A stretch of DNA of 64,000 bases from Przewalskia tangutica (Eukaryota > Streptophyta > Magnoliopsida > Solanales > Solanaceae). The DNA is taken from NCBI GenBank assembly GCA_029844215.1, contig CM056724.1:33642446-33706445 (forward strand). Reading direction: 5' to 3'. This document shows, one piece after another, positions 10,500-22,234 of the stretch (positions are counted from its first letter, which is position 1; every line of letters begins with the position of its first letter). A program made the position numbers and the translations under genes. The notes under the pieces were generated by a model, which made no database searches, was not told the origin of the DNA, and saw only the letters and a program-made list of their open reading frames with translations.

Positions 10500-13338
10500 G
10501 TACAATATGTCTGTAGCCAAACGAATGATATATTTGTAATCTATGCATTTATGCCATCGTAGATTAAGACGCGTTAAATAGAAAGTCATTCAAAAGCTAG
10601 CTAAATTGAGATTACTGCCTTCTGTAGACATAAACCCTCAAAATAAATGTGAGGTAGGCGAAAAGGAAAAATCACCTTTCCATTCCGTCAAAGGAATAAC
10701 GAAAAAGGCACCGCTCCTCCATAACTTAATCATACTTACGTGGGTGATTTGAAGCTTGTACAAATAGAGGGGGGATAGAAGTACATTATGATCTTCATTG
10801 ACGATGGTACAACGTATTGCATCATTTGTTGAAGAACAAAGATGAATCTATTGAAACAGATAAGCGCTACAAAGCAGAAGTTGAAAAACTACTAAGTCTA
10901 CGGATTGATAAATTCATAGTGATAGAGGGGGAGAATGCGAAACATCGTTCAACAAATGAGTTCTCCTTACTCACCTCAGTCTAACGGTGTTAGACAAGCG
11001 CAAATCCGTATGACCAAGATAACTGGGGCAAGACGATCCTTACTGCTAATACGATTCTCAGTCCGCATAAGGATAAGGATAATCCTCCATGTGAAATATG
11101 GAACGAATCCCATCTACAAATATTGTGATATGGGGTGGTGTGGCAAGGGTTGAAATACCTAAGCCAAAACAGGTCAATATTAGACCTAAGACTGTAGGTT
11201 GCATATCCACTGGATCTATAAATAACAATAGTGCTTATCACATCTCGGTGACAAAGAATGTTGAATTCTTTGAAGATAACTTTCCTTTTGAAGGAAAAAA
11301 AGTAATTGCTCGAGATTAACAAGAACCTGCGAGTGCCTAATTGTACGGAACTAGACGTTCCAAATCTACAAAACTCAGGAATTCTAGAGGTTGAACCGAG
11401 ACAGAGCAAAGAGGGGACAACGACTTATTACAGACCTTCTAGCTTGTATGGTTGAGAATAAACCATGGACAATTAACAAAGAATTATCAAATCCAGAAGC
11501 ACGACTTTGGAAAGAAGCTACAAAGAGAGAAATAGATTCCATCGGATAAAATCATACTTGTGTGATAGTTGATCTTCCTCCGGGAAAAGAACCTTTGGGT
11601 TGTAAGTGGATACTCAAACTGAGTACAAAGTAGATGGATCTACTGAAGAGTATAAGGCCTCAAGTATATTGACACGTGCTCCCATGTCAGTAGCTTAAGA
11701 TCCAGGGCCACCGCAGTATTGCGTGACATGGATGTTGAGACAACCTTCCTAACTGGAGAGTTGGTTTTGTGGACTGTTGGGCTTCTTCCTGAACTTCCAT
11801 TTTGGTCCCTGAAATGTTTACATTTTGGTCCTGGAAGTTTCAGATAAAATAGAACAATGAATCTGATGACAAAAACATTGACTCTGAAGCTAGAAAGGCA
11901 ACAGTTGGAAAACCAAAAGTCCGAAAGTGGAAGAAGAAAGTAATACGGAACAACCCGATGGGTATGTGGTTCCAGAGTCTGTCGACTTATCAAATCTCTA
12001 TGCGGGCTAAAATAGGCCTGAAGCAATGGTACAAAAACGTTGATGATACTCTACTGTCAAAGGGTTTATCCATAAATGAGTGTGACAAATGTGTCTACAT
12101 AAAAGGTAATTCTGAGTCATTCGTCATGATGTGCCTTTACGTAGATGACATGTTGCTCATACAGTGAAGTCCTAGGTTGATCCTAGAGACTAAGAGTATA
12201 TTGAAACGATGTTTCGATATGAATGATATGAGTATTGTATATGATATCTTAGGACTTGAAATTTCTAAGACATCTAACGGACTGGTCTAAATCCAAACTC
12301 ATTTATGAGGTGTTTAACAATATCGTTGAAAGTCACCAATGGAATATGAATCATAGAACTTGAAATCATGGTGCACTCATATACCATGAGCGATATGCGC
12401 AGTTCACATGTAGTTCGATGTATTTTACACACTACACCTGACCCGATATCGTCTTACAAAGTAGATCAGTTGGTTCATTCGTGATTCTGGAAATGATTAA
12501 TAGTTGGCGTTAAATTGGATATGACGATATCTAAAATATTCGTTTATCTATGGATTATGGTATTCTGGATGTCCAACAATTCTGGGAGAATACAGTGATG
12601 CAAACTGGATATCGGACTTGAAGAACACCAAAATCCACAAATGGATGTGTATGGTGTCTTTTGAAAACCCTCTAAGCAAATTTGCATCGGCCGATTCGTG
12701 ATGGAATCGGAGTTTATCACTTTGGATAAAACATGAAAGAAGTTGAGTAACTTCACGACCTCTTAGAGGATGTCCCTTATTGGGAGTAACTCAGGCCTTC
12801 GTCATTATACACTGTAGAAGCATGGATGACAGCGTCTGGACATATCTATCGAAGACATAAGACCGTATGACAGTTGATCATCATGAGTGTCACTTCCTTG
12901 ATTACTAATCAAAGGATATAATGTACCATTTAACTAAGAGACTACCCAAAAATTAAGATTTCTGCCTGTCTAGGGGAATTGACGTAAAACCCAAACAATA
13001 AGAACTAATACGGTGGATACCCAACCTTACTGACTGGAGATCCCAGGAATTAGGTTCAATGGGAAAACTAAATCGTAAAGGTTCAGTTGAACGCTTCGGT
13101 TGAAGCAAGAACACTTCGGATGATGAATTTTGTAAAGAAACATGAATCCAAAGTCGTTCCCGCGATAGACATTAAAATGCTACCTACATAGTGGGTAGAG
13201 GTTAAGTTTCCAAAACCTTTAATAATCCTCACCAGTTGAGGTTAGGTTTGGGAAATTTTTTAATGGTATCTAACACTTGTGAAGTGGGGTATAGTAGGAT
13301 ACCTTATAGGAAACCACCTATTTAAATGCGAGGACGAC
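10500..13338 (+). pseudogene. Ty1/copia pol pseudogene (integrase, reverse transcriptase, RNase H)
   Basis: Translated across frames, remnants appear in copia order. The GAG-pre-integrase zinc region is near 10540-10740. The integrase core is near 10770-10990, including a KNKDESIETDKRYKAEVEK-like segment and SPYSPQSNGV. Reverse transcriptase follows: NPEARLWKEA and LPPGKEPLGCKW near 11490-11610, then EQPDGYVVPES and LYVDDMLL near 11950-12160, where YVDD is the catalytic motif. An RNase H-like end with ANLHRPIRDGIG lies near 12540-12960. Many stops and frameshifts break it, and 11760-11850 is not recognisable as RT and may be a small insertion. Element A interrupts it at 13338; it resumes at 25859. 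Confidence 0.82.
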
Positions 13339-14569
13339 TGATCGGTGTATTTTATATACATCTTTTGAGTCATTTTTAGTTAGTCTTTTGTCCATTTTTG
13401 TACAAATATGTGTCGTCTTAGGATAGATTTTCTTTCTTTTGAGTCATATTGGTTTAAAGTGGTTCATTGGCGAAAACGGAGCAAAAAGAGGGCAGAAACA
13501 GAGGTTCCAAAGCTCGAAAAGCGAGAAAGTTGGAGAACCGGGCACAAAACAGGGCAGCGCCGCGGCGCCTCCAGCCAGCAGGGCCAGAGCGCCACGACGC
13601 CCAATCTTCAGAGAGCTTCAGGAGTTCCGGCGCCGCGGCGCCGAGGCGGAAAAATCAGAAAATTCGAATGATAATAGGCCAAGGCCTGAAGGAAAACCTG
13701 CATCACATTTTGGAGACTATAAAAAGAGGACTCTAGGTCAGATTTAAGGGTTCCTCTTCTTGCCAAATCACACAACTTTTGGAGATCAAGATTGGAGACC
13801 TTTTCTTAAGTAATTTCTTGCTTCTTATTTTATTTCTTTACAGTTTATGTTGGATATTAATTTAGTTCTTGTCATGTCTATGGCTAGGAACTAAATCAAT
13901 CTAGGGCTTTCCAGGTCAATTCACTTGAAACTTATCTTTATGAATTAATGCATGTTTTTCGTTCTTCTTCTTGTTGTTGAGATTTATTCAATATTTGTTT
14001 TGTTTGCTTGGTAATTACTTGATCACTAATTATCATAATTCTTATGATTTCTAACGGAAAGTCGAAAGGGGAGGTTGTGAATATGCTGTAGTTGGATAAA
14101 CATAGGTTAAATCGTGGACGAAAGTACCCCGATACTTGTGTAGTATTAATAGGTTATTGGTCTTAATCCTCCTTTATAGTCAATCTTATCACCGAAAGGT
14201 AGAAAGGTTCTATATTGGGGTTGAGTGTTTATATAACCTTAACAGGAGTATAAAACGGCTTAGTTAACCTGCTATCTCAAAATAGAAGAAGAACCATAAT
14301 TAATTGCATTAATAAGTAAGTTAAGCGGATAGTTGAGGAGATTTGGAAGCCCTATTTCCACCATTACTGAAGTAAAACAACGTAGTTTAATTAGCTTCCA
14401 TAATTATAGTCATAAACAACATATCAATCATCGATTACCAAATAGATAACATAGAATAGAATTTGAGCATTGAACACTAATCCCTGAGGACGATAACTCG
14501 GACTTCTAAGACTATATTACTTGACACGACACGTGCACTTGCGTTAGTGTGTGCATAAATCGCCCATAA
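13339..14569 (+). repeat. 5' LTR of element A
   Basis: It begins TGATCGGTGTATTTTATATACA and ends CGCCCATAA, where the 3' LTR ends CGCGCATCA, so the terminal CA has mutated. A TATA box TATAAAAA lies at 13718-13725. About 80-170 bp upstream of it (13553-13650) is a GC-rich cluster with GGCGCCGCGGCGCC palindromes. The 3' third carries the conserved CTGAGGACGATA and CACGTGCACTTGCGTTAG blocks seen in every family member here. Outside the GC cluster it matches the 3' LTR closely. Confidence 0.93.
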
Positions 14570-14575
14570 AGTTTT

Positions 14576-14593
14576 TGGCGCCGTTGCCGGAGA
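14576..14593 (+). promoter_or_regulatory. Primer binding site of element A, tRNA-Asp type
   Basis: TGGCGCCGTTGCCGGAGA lies 6 bp after the 5' LTR and is complementary, with one mismatch, to the 3' end of plant tRNA-Asp. Elements B and E carry the perfect form. Use of tRNA-Asp is typical of Athila-type elements. Confidence 0.85.
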
Positions 14594-14739
14594 TTGGCGT
14601 AATTCAATATCATTTTATCTATTCTTAATTTCTAATTTGGTTTTTATTTTTGTTTTTATTTATTACTATATTTTATTTTGTGAAAATCAGTGTGCCGTGA
14701 TCCGTTTGTTTATTTTGATCTGTTTCAGACACCTAGTTT

Positions 14740-15553
14740 ATGCGAAGGAGAAGAGGAGCAGACACTCTTGTTCCCTTCAACCCAGAAATTGAGAAGACTT
14801 GTAAACAGAACAGGAGAAACCAACGAGTTTCGGCCTTAATAGAGATGGGAGGCTTACAAAACAACAATGAGATGAATGAGGGGTTAGGTGATCATCAACC
14901 TAACCAAAGGATACCCCGGAGATTTCCGATGGATGTAGAAGAGAGGGTCCATGTCCAAGCTGAGAGAAGCTTGGGAGATTATGTGCTCCAAGGGTGAATG
15001 GAGCACAAACTTGCATCAGGTTCCCAGCAATAGGAGCAAACAACTTTGAAATCAAGCATGCGATCCTAAGCATGGTACAAAATACTGTTCAGTTAGGAGG
15101 GTTGCCGTCGGAAGATCCTCACATGCATATAGCGAATTTCTTAGAGTTGTGTGCAACCTTCAGGTACAATGGCGTTACTGATGACGCCGTCCGATTGAGG
15201 CTCTTTCCCTTCTCACTCAGGGATAGAGCGAAAGTGTGGTTGAATTCCTTGCCAACAGATTCGATATTCACATGGCAAGAGTTAGCACAAAAGTTCTTAG
15301 CTAAGTTCTTCCCACCATGCAAAGCCGCGAAGCTGAGAGGGGAGTTGAATAATTTCTATCAAGCTGATGGAGAGTCACTATATGAAGCTTGAGAGAGATT
15401 CAAGGACTTGCAAAGAAAGTGTCCACATCACAACATTGAGTTGTGGAATTTGGTCCATATTTTCTATAATGGGCTAAGCGGGACTACCAGAACGATCATT
15501 GACGCAGCCGCAGGTGGAACTTTCATGAGAAAAACAGCACACGAAGCTCATGA
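14740..15553 (+). pseudogene. gag of element A, 5' part (broken)
   Basis: The ATG at 14740 opens an Athila-like capsid protein beginning MRRRRGADTLVPF. The reading frame is lost at about 14995 (stop and shift) and resumes through ANNFEIKHAI, HMHIANFLELCATF, RLFPFSLRDRAKVWLNSLP and AKFFPPCKAAKLRGEL, the retrotransposon gag domain. A TGA at 15390 stands where family members normally have TGG. Coding then continues through HNIELWNLVHIFYNGL to 15553, where the Tekay-like solo LTR interrupts it. The product would bind and package element RNA in a virus-like particle; this copy cannot make it intact. Confidence 0.85.
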
Positions 15554-18500
15554 TGTCACGACCCGACCCCGGGCCGCGACTGGTGCCCTACCTGGGCACC
15601 CTTCTATTCATACAACATAATAAACTGCGGAAGATAAATAGTACCCTTTTTTTTTCAAAACTAAGGCCAAGCCGATAAGGCTGTCATAACATAAAAATTA
15701 CCCGAAAGAGTCTACACTATTTAACAATGTAAAAACAACTCTAGCCAGTCCAGCCCACAGATGAATACAGACCTCTAAGATTTGGACAAATACTATGATG
15801 GGACAAGGCCCCGCCGTACTCCTGAATATACATAACCATGACGACAAGCTCCGGAACATTGGAGTCATCTCAAAATGCTGAACCAGGATCCTAAGCTCGC
15901 GGATCCACAACTGTGCACCTAAACCTGCGGACATGAACGCAGCCCAAGGAGGTCGACTGAAATATGTACCAAGTATGTGAAACGAAAATCAGTAATGAAA
16001 TCATACGATCTAAATAAAAAGGAGACATATATGATAACCAAAATAACGATTAATCGTGCCTTGCCAGTGAAAGTAATGAAAGTCGGCTTTACCTTTTAGA
16101 GACTATTTTAACACATGAACAATAGTCACACGAGCTACTGACACCACCTCAAATATCATCACATAGTCCGGATGGGGTCTCAAGCCCACAAATATCAAAG
16201 CGTGCGTGGAATCCCCATCACCGCCGATACCATAAGTGTAAAATATAACCACGTGTGGCGCGTGGCATCCCACCTCACCGCTTCGCGTACATATACAATA
16301 CATATATATATCTCCGCCGTGGAATCCCATCAATGCCGAAGCGGTAGTAAGTGTAACATATAACCATGTGACGCGCGTGGCATCCTACCTCACTTGTCGG
16401 CGTACATATACAATACATATATATATATATCTCACGCCTGGAATCCTCATCTCGGTACATGACTTCATGGAGAGCTAATCCATGGGGTAATAATCGTATA
16501 TAACATGGTCGCATGCTCCGGAATCCCTCATCGTATAAGCATGGCCATAGGGTAATAATCGTATATAACATGCCCGTGGAATCCCTCATCTCGGGTACAT
16601 GTCTTCATGGGGAGCTAGTCCATGGAGTAATAGTCGTACATAACATGGTCGCATGCCCCGGAATCCCTCATCGTATAAGCATGGCCATGGGTAATAAAAC
16701 AAATCCGAGAATCTAACTCGCCTCGGTCGCGTGCCGGAATCCCTCATCGTATAAGCATGTCCAAGGAGTAATAAGAACAATTCGGGAATCTAACCCGCAT
16801 CCTGGTCGCATGCCCCGGAATCCCACATCGTATAAGCATGTCCAAGGATCAATCATAATGGAAGCATACCCGTGGAAGCCTCCGTCACTGTCGGTACGTC
16901 CAAGTAAATTCACAACAAGATAGCCGGCCCTCTAACTGAGAGTCACGACAGCGTTCTAACTGAGAGTCACGACAGCGTAAACATATAATACTTGCACTCA
17001 AGGCTATCACAAGCAAGCATAGACAAGTTCATAAAATCTTTAGACTTTCATTTTATATACTCAAGGCACTTTTCGTTTCACATAAAAATCCGGGAGTTTA
17101 ACCCAAAGTACTACGTACTTTTATTCTTTTAAAATGACTCTTTTTCATATAAAACTTCCAAGATACTAATAACTGTAGTATCAAGTCATATCTACTTTTC
17201 AAGACAAGTCACAATACCTTTTAGAAATACATTTATAGGCTTCTAAATCAAGTGACTTCTTTCTTTTAAAACCTTAAGCAATTGATGCCTTAAAATCAAT
17301 TTGCCTTTCCTTATTTCAAGTCATTTATCATACTTACATTACTTAGAGTAAACCACTCTTTTAACTTTCCATAAAGTTATTATAACCAACTTCCCATAAA
17401 GTTGTTATACTAACTTTATACTTTAGGCAAATACATTCTTTTTATAACCAAGAGACTTATACTTTCGAAAACCAAGTATCGCATACTTACAAAATACTTC
17501 AAGTCTCTTATCTTTTAGAAATCAAGTTTCTTACTTTAGAAATCAAGTCTTCTTATCTTTTAGAATGTCAAGTAATCAATACTTTCCAAATCAAGTATTC
17601 TATACTTTTAAATCAATTCATTTCTTCCTTTAAGAATCAAGTCCCATAACTTGAAAAAATAAAGTCTCTTAATCTTTTAAGAATTCATAGTTCATAGTCT
17701 TAACACTTCATAACGTAAAAGTTAAGCAACATATGCCTTATGTGTGTGAGTAGGTTATACTTATTTATAACGATCTTATTAAAGCAGCCATGATCTAGAA
17801 AATGTAATACAATTTTGTCTTATCTTAGCTTCTATGCAGATGGAGAATCCTACTCATTTTAATATAATCAATTGTCATTACATTTTTCCTTTATTAACGC
17901 TGCAATGGCTTGTTCGATACTTATTCTCATTCGTGCCGTAAATTAGCCAAGTCAACTTGGCTCCAAATACTTCCTAACGACTCTTACCAACATCCCCCAT
18001 AAGACTTGGTAAGAACTTAGGATAACTTAGACATAACCTTTACGTAGAGCAAATCACATACATACCTCTTAACTTCTACGAGTAGAAGGAATCATGAAAT
18101 AGTACCACATGTATATTCCATACATAGAATCATGTCAAAAGAAGGAAGAGGTTCACATACCTCGCGACGATTATCGACAAGTAGCAAAATGCTCCAAAGT
18201 ACTTCAACCTTGATAGCTATTCCATCCTTTGTGGAATACGCTATACGTAGTACTTCAACCTATAATGGTCATAACACATCCATTAACCTCTAGCTTCAAA
18301 CGTAGAATATTCTAAGTGCAAAGTCACTAAATTCTACGGAAAATCGGACAACACTTCCTTTGTTTCTACATACTTTGCCACCTTTTTCAAGGCCAAAAAT
18401 CAATAGCCAAACGCCACTTTTAAGGCCCAACAATTCAGCTAACCAAAGGGGATTACACGCCTTAACAGGACGTGTAAAATTCTGCCCCACAAATTAATAC

Positions 18501-19694
18501 GAAACTAGTTCCATATTTAAAGCCATTCTCGGCTAAACATATACAACAACTCAAATTCTTTTCCAATTCTTTTCCAATTCAAGTTCTTAGGTCTAACATG
18601 TTATATAGTCATAAACAACTTCAACAACCATAATTCCTTCTTTATATAACATGTGGCGACTAAACTAGTAACCAAATTGAATTACAATCTTAAGGGCTAA
18701 ACATACTAGTTTTCAGATTAGGGTTCCAATAGCCAATACACTTATCAAACTTCATACTAAATACCTCATGCTTACTAATATCCATAACTACAATGATAAG
18801 TAATCTTTAATTGCTAAAACGACAAGATTTATACCTTTACAAGCCCTTAAAATTTCCAAGATTCAAAGTAGCTCCTTAGCAATTCTTAGCTCCTTTTCTT
18901 ATGTTCCAATCCGCTCCAAGCACTCCTTGGAAACTCATGAAGAACTCCTCTTCAAGTTCCATCTTCAAAGTTGAAGAACACCTTAGGGTTTCGCCTTGCG
19001 ACTAACGTGAAAACGTCATTTTTCCGAAATCTTTCTATTGAGATATCCTTACAATACCCTTAGGGACCTTGGGTTAAAGTATTGTGAATAATGGATAAAA
19101 CTACCAAAATTTTGTGTGAGAGAGAAGGCAAACCCGAGAGCATTTTTCATGGCACAATATGATCTCTAAATTTTATAAGTGTGGAAGACCTTGTCTTGCA
19201 CTAGTTGTGTATATATAATACAATGGAGGGCTTAGATAACAACACATGTGTGGTTTGGATGGAGAACATTAATTAATTAGCCAAGTGGACAAGTTGACAA
19301 GTCAACAATCTCAAGCTAGCAAGACTTGTTCATCTTCAATGGTCAATGACCATTTTACCCTTGTATTTTCATCCAAGACCATGTGGGGGGAGGTGCCACG
19401 TGTCACCCTCCCATTCGTCCATAAAATTCCGCAACCCTCGTGGGCCCCACAAAATGTAAAATTCCTCGGGTGGGCCCTACGTGACCAAATCTGTAAAAAT
19501 AAATTTCCATAATGATAATACATTTCATATTCCTCAATTAATGCATTTTGAGAATCTTATTACCACCAATGAACATTTTTCCTTTCCGACGTTCGGAAGA
19601 TTTTCCGTCGGGAAAACAATTCTTCCTTTCGTACCAATTTTGTGTTCCTTACGTACATTCTCTTAAACATGTCTTGGACTTACGGGGTATAACA
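15554..19694 (-). mobile_element. Tekay-like Ty3/gypsy solo LTR inserted in gag of element A
   Basis: A 4141-bp segment starts TGTCACGACCCGACC and ends GGGGTATAACA, with a perfect 5-bp duplication CATGA at 15549-15553 and 19695-19699. The gag reading resumes right after it. There is no internal domain, so it is a solo LTR formed by LTR-LTR recombination. Its polarity is inferred as minus: reverse-complemented it starts TGTTATACCCCG and ends GGGTCGTGACA, as chromovirus Tekay/Del LTRs do, and its GGGACAAGGCCCCGCC block (near 15800) is antisense to GGCGGGGCCCTGTCCC near 55995. It contains repeats (16190-16900). Confidence 0.87.
16190..16910. repeat. Tandem repeats inside the Tekay-like solo LTR
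   Basis: Two ~130-bp units (about 16200-16330 and 16330-16440) share GTGGCATCC, ACATATACAATACATATATA and a TGGAATCC start. They are followed by five or more ~65-75-bp units built on GGAATCCCTCATCGTATAAG and CATGGCCA/CATGTCCA. A short direct duplication of TCTAACTGAGAGTCACGACAG follows at about 16931-16977. Confidence 0.75.
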
Positions 19695-19699
19695 CATGA

Positions 19700-20398
19700 T
19701 TTATTGGAAGACATGGCCACCAATAATCATGTAACAGAGGACAGAGGGGTGAGTGGCAGAAGAGCAGTAGGAGTTCATGAGATTGATGCCATCACTGCAC
19801 TAAATGCCCAAGTTGCTCTCTTGACCAAGCAACTGCAACAAAATACAGTGTCTGTAAATGCAGTGCAAATGCCATTGAGTTGTGAAATGTGTGGAGGTCC
19901 ACATACCTTTGATAGATGCCCATCAGCTGATCCTAACAATATTTCGATCGAAGCGGCGAGTGCAGCGGTAGGGAATTATCGAGGCCCCGCAACAACCCTT
20001 ACTCAAATACCTACAATCCAGGGTGGAGGAATCACCCTAATATTTCATGGAGGGGTGAGCAAGGCGTAGAACCAATTTAGAGGCCGATGCAAAATCAAGA
20101 ACCATTTACTCAGTCTCATCTTCACAACAATTCGGTGCCTGCTCAACAAGAAAGTCGGATGAAGTGAGCAGCTTTGTTGACACTCACCAACTCACAGACC
20201 CAGTTCATGGCAGAGACTAGATCCTCTATCAGGAATTTGGAGACACAGGTGGGGCAACTAGCGAAGATGGCAAACAACAAGCCACAGGGTACCTTGTCTA
20301 GCAATACAGAGATGAACCCTAGAGAACAGTGCCAAGCGGTGCAGCTGAGGAGTGGAAAACAGTTAGAACAGCTTGCACCCCATCCTGTGGTTGAATAG
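19700..20398 (+). pseudogene. gag of element A, 3' part with CCHC-like motif and linker (broken)
   Basis: Capsid reading resumes after the solo LTR with DLLEDMATNN. CEMCGGPHTFDRC near 19885-19920 is the zinc-knuckle-like Cys/His cluster, probably RNA binding. The frame breaks near 20068 and continues in another frame from about 20174 as LTNSQTQFMAETRSSIRNLE and VGQLAKMANNKPQG, a coiled-coil-like linker between capsid and protease. A TAG closes this part at 20396-20398. The linker is the part that resembles the short ORFs of elements B and E. Confidence 0.8.
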
Positions 20399-21181
20399 AG
20401 AGTAGAAACAGAGAGAGAGAGGGTTGTTGAAGATCGCCCGATATTAGAGAAAGCTCCAACAGTCCTAGAGAAGGAGTACACTGAGAGGATTCCTTTCCCG
20501 CAAAGATTGCAAAAGAAAGTTGTTGATAAGAAATTCTCCAAGTTTTTGGAGACATTCAGAAAGTTACACATCAACATTCCGTTCATTGAGGCATTGGAGC
20601 AAATGCCTACTTACTTTAAATTTATGAAGGAAATTCTGGAAAAGAAGAAGAAGTTGGCGGAGTATGAGATGGTGGCACTGACAGAGGAATGCAGTGCCAT
20701 CTTGCAGAAGAAATTGCCTCCTAAACTCAAGGATCCAGGGAGCTTCACCGCTTTGCACACGATTGGCAGGATAACATGTAATAGGGCCCTTTGTGACTTG
20801 GGGGCTAGTATAAATCTTATGCCTTTGTCTGTTTTTAAAAGGTTGGAGTTAGGTGAAGCCAAACCAACCACTGTGAGCTTGCAGTTAGCAGATAAGACGG
20901 TGGTGCATCCCAGGGGAAAGATTGAGGATGTCCTAGTTAAGGTGGGAAAAATCTTCTTTCTTGCGGACTTCCTCATCCTTGATATGGAGGAAGATGAGGA
21001 GATCCCCATCATATTGGGAAGACCGTTCTTGGCAACATGGAGAGCCCTAATTGACGTAGAGAAGGGGGAGCTGACACTTAGAGTAGAAAGTGAAGAGATG
21101 GTGTTCAAAGTGTTCAAACACATTATTGAACCCCCAGTCATGAGCAAGTGCTTTGCAATTAGCCGTCGTAACTTCGTTTGA
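20399..21181 (+). CDS. Protease-like region of element A
   Basis: Open without interruption from after the TAG at 20398 to the TGA at 21181; no proper ATG start, so it would have been part of a gag-pol polyprotein. FPQRLQKKVVDKKFSKFLE and LHINIPFIEALEQMPTYFKF are the usual Athila pre-protease segment. ALCDLGASINLMPLSVFKRL (near 20790-20850) is the retropepsin active-site region, with DLGAS in place of DSGAS, and IPIILGRPFLAT (near 21005-21040) is the second conserved protease block. The frame stops shortly after, where reverse transcriptase should begin. A linked RT or integrase is absent, so the protease would act only in trans, if at all. Confidence 0.82.
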   Translation, partial: RVETERERVVEDRPILEKAPTVLEKEYTERIPFPQRLQKKVVDKKFSKFLETFRKLHINIPFIEALEQMPTYFKFMKEILEKKKKLAEYEMVALTEECSAILQKKLPPKLKDPGSFTALHTIGRITCNRALCDLGASINLMPLSVFKRLELGEAKPTTVSLQLADKTVVHPRGKIEDVLVKVGKIFFLADFLILDMEEDEEIPIILGRPFLATWRALIDVEKGELTLRVESEEMVFKVFKHIIEPPVMSKCFAISRRNFV

Positions 21182-22234
21182 GCAGTATGAAGCCACGGAA
21201 GGAGATAAGCCCGCACGGGTAAGTGATCGAACCTCCTCTTGAAAATAAATATAAAAAGAAAAAGCGAAGGAAAGCGGAAAATGTTGATGAAGTGGATTGG
21301 TTGTGGGGTTAATCTACCCCACACCTCTTGATTAAAGAACTTGCATCCGGCTAAAAGACGTTAAAGACAGCGCTACTTGGGAGGCAACCCAAGGTATTTT
21401 AATTTATTCAATTTAATGCAGTTTAGTTTTTACTTAGAATAGTCTCACGGAGGTATTGTTTATATGTTGTGATGACAGGTGCAGAGCCAAGAATTTGGAG
21501 GGCGAAAAGAAGCCAAAAGAAAAAAAAGATTTCCAGAAAAATCGACTGTGCATGGCCAGCGAGAAGCGCGCCAAAAGATCGAAGCGCAGAAGATTCCGCG
21601 GCTGATTCTGGTCACGCGCCAAAAGGTCCAGAAAAATTTTGAAGTTTGGGCGCCGCGGCGCCAAATCAGAGCGCTACGGCGCATGAAGTTCAGAGGAGCG
21701 CAGAAGTTTGGGCGCCGCGACGGAAATTATGAAATTAAAGGAGCTCTAAATCCGATTTTCCTCACTCCAAATCAAAACCTAAACCTTCCCTCTCCCTAAA
21801 ACCTACGAAAATTTACCCTTTTACCTAAAAATCTTCCATAAACTAAACCCAATCACAACCAAAGTTCTTAAATTCCTTAAACCCTTAACCATCTTAAACA
21901 AACAACCCTCATTCCATTGCCTCAAAACATCATTAGGAGCAAGAAAATCTTGAAGAACACCGTCCAAGGTAACCTTTATCTTTTCTTGAAAGCTTCACTA
22001 TAATCAGAGAAGGTAGTAGGTTTGAGGAGGTGTTGTATCTGTGGAAGGTGTGTGGGGGTGTTGAAGTCGGGTGTGAGATTTCGAGGAAGAGTATACGAAG
22101 TGAGTGTGGGGTGTTGGGCAGAAGCTTTTTGAGTGAAGTGTGGGGGTTGATAAGTGTTGTAGCTGCTGATTGTTGAGTGATAGTGTTGGGTAATATTGTT
22201 GATACAAAGGAAACGCTGCCGAAGTTATCTAAAA
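21182..22234 (+). other. Non-coding spacer of element A between protease and ORF2, with internal GGCGCC cluster
   Basis: It contains GGCTAAAAGACGTTAAAGAC followed by TTGGGAGGCAACCCAA (21351-21392), a block that element B also has (32973-33014) and that in Athila elements follows pol. From 21479 to 21725 comes an A-rich stretch then GGCGCCGCGGCGCC (21650-21663) and related motifs, echoing the LTR GC cluster. The remainder to 22234 is C/A- then G/T-rich and has no recognised coding. Confidence 0.65.

Noticed and set aside
10990..11409. Minus-strand open frame of 139 codons in the copia region
   Set aside because: Copia integrase remnants run on the plus strand through here; the minus frame has no family features.
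13439..13747. Overlapping open frames in the LTR GC blocks (also at 24.7, 30.9, 34.8 and 62.2 kb)
   Set aside because: GC-rich, stop-poor sequence in a promoter region; the frames are not consistent between LTR copies.
20143..21324. Minus-strand open frames of 147 and 237 codons opposite the protease region
   Set aside because: They are antisense shadows of the plus-strand gag linker and protease frames, with no recognisable motif.
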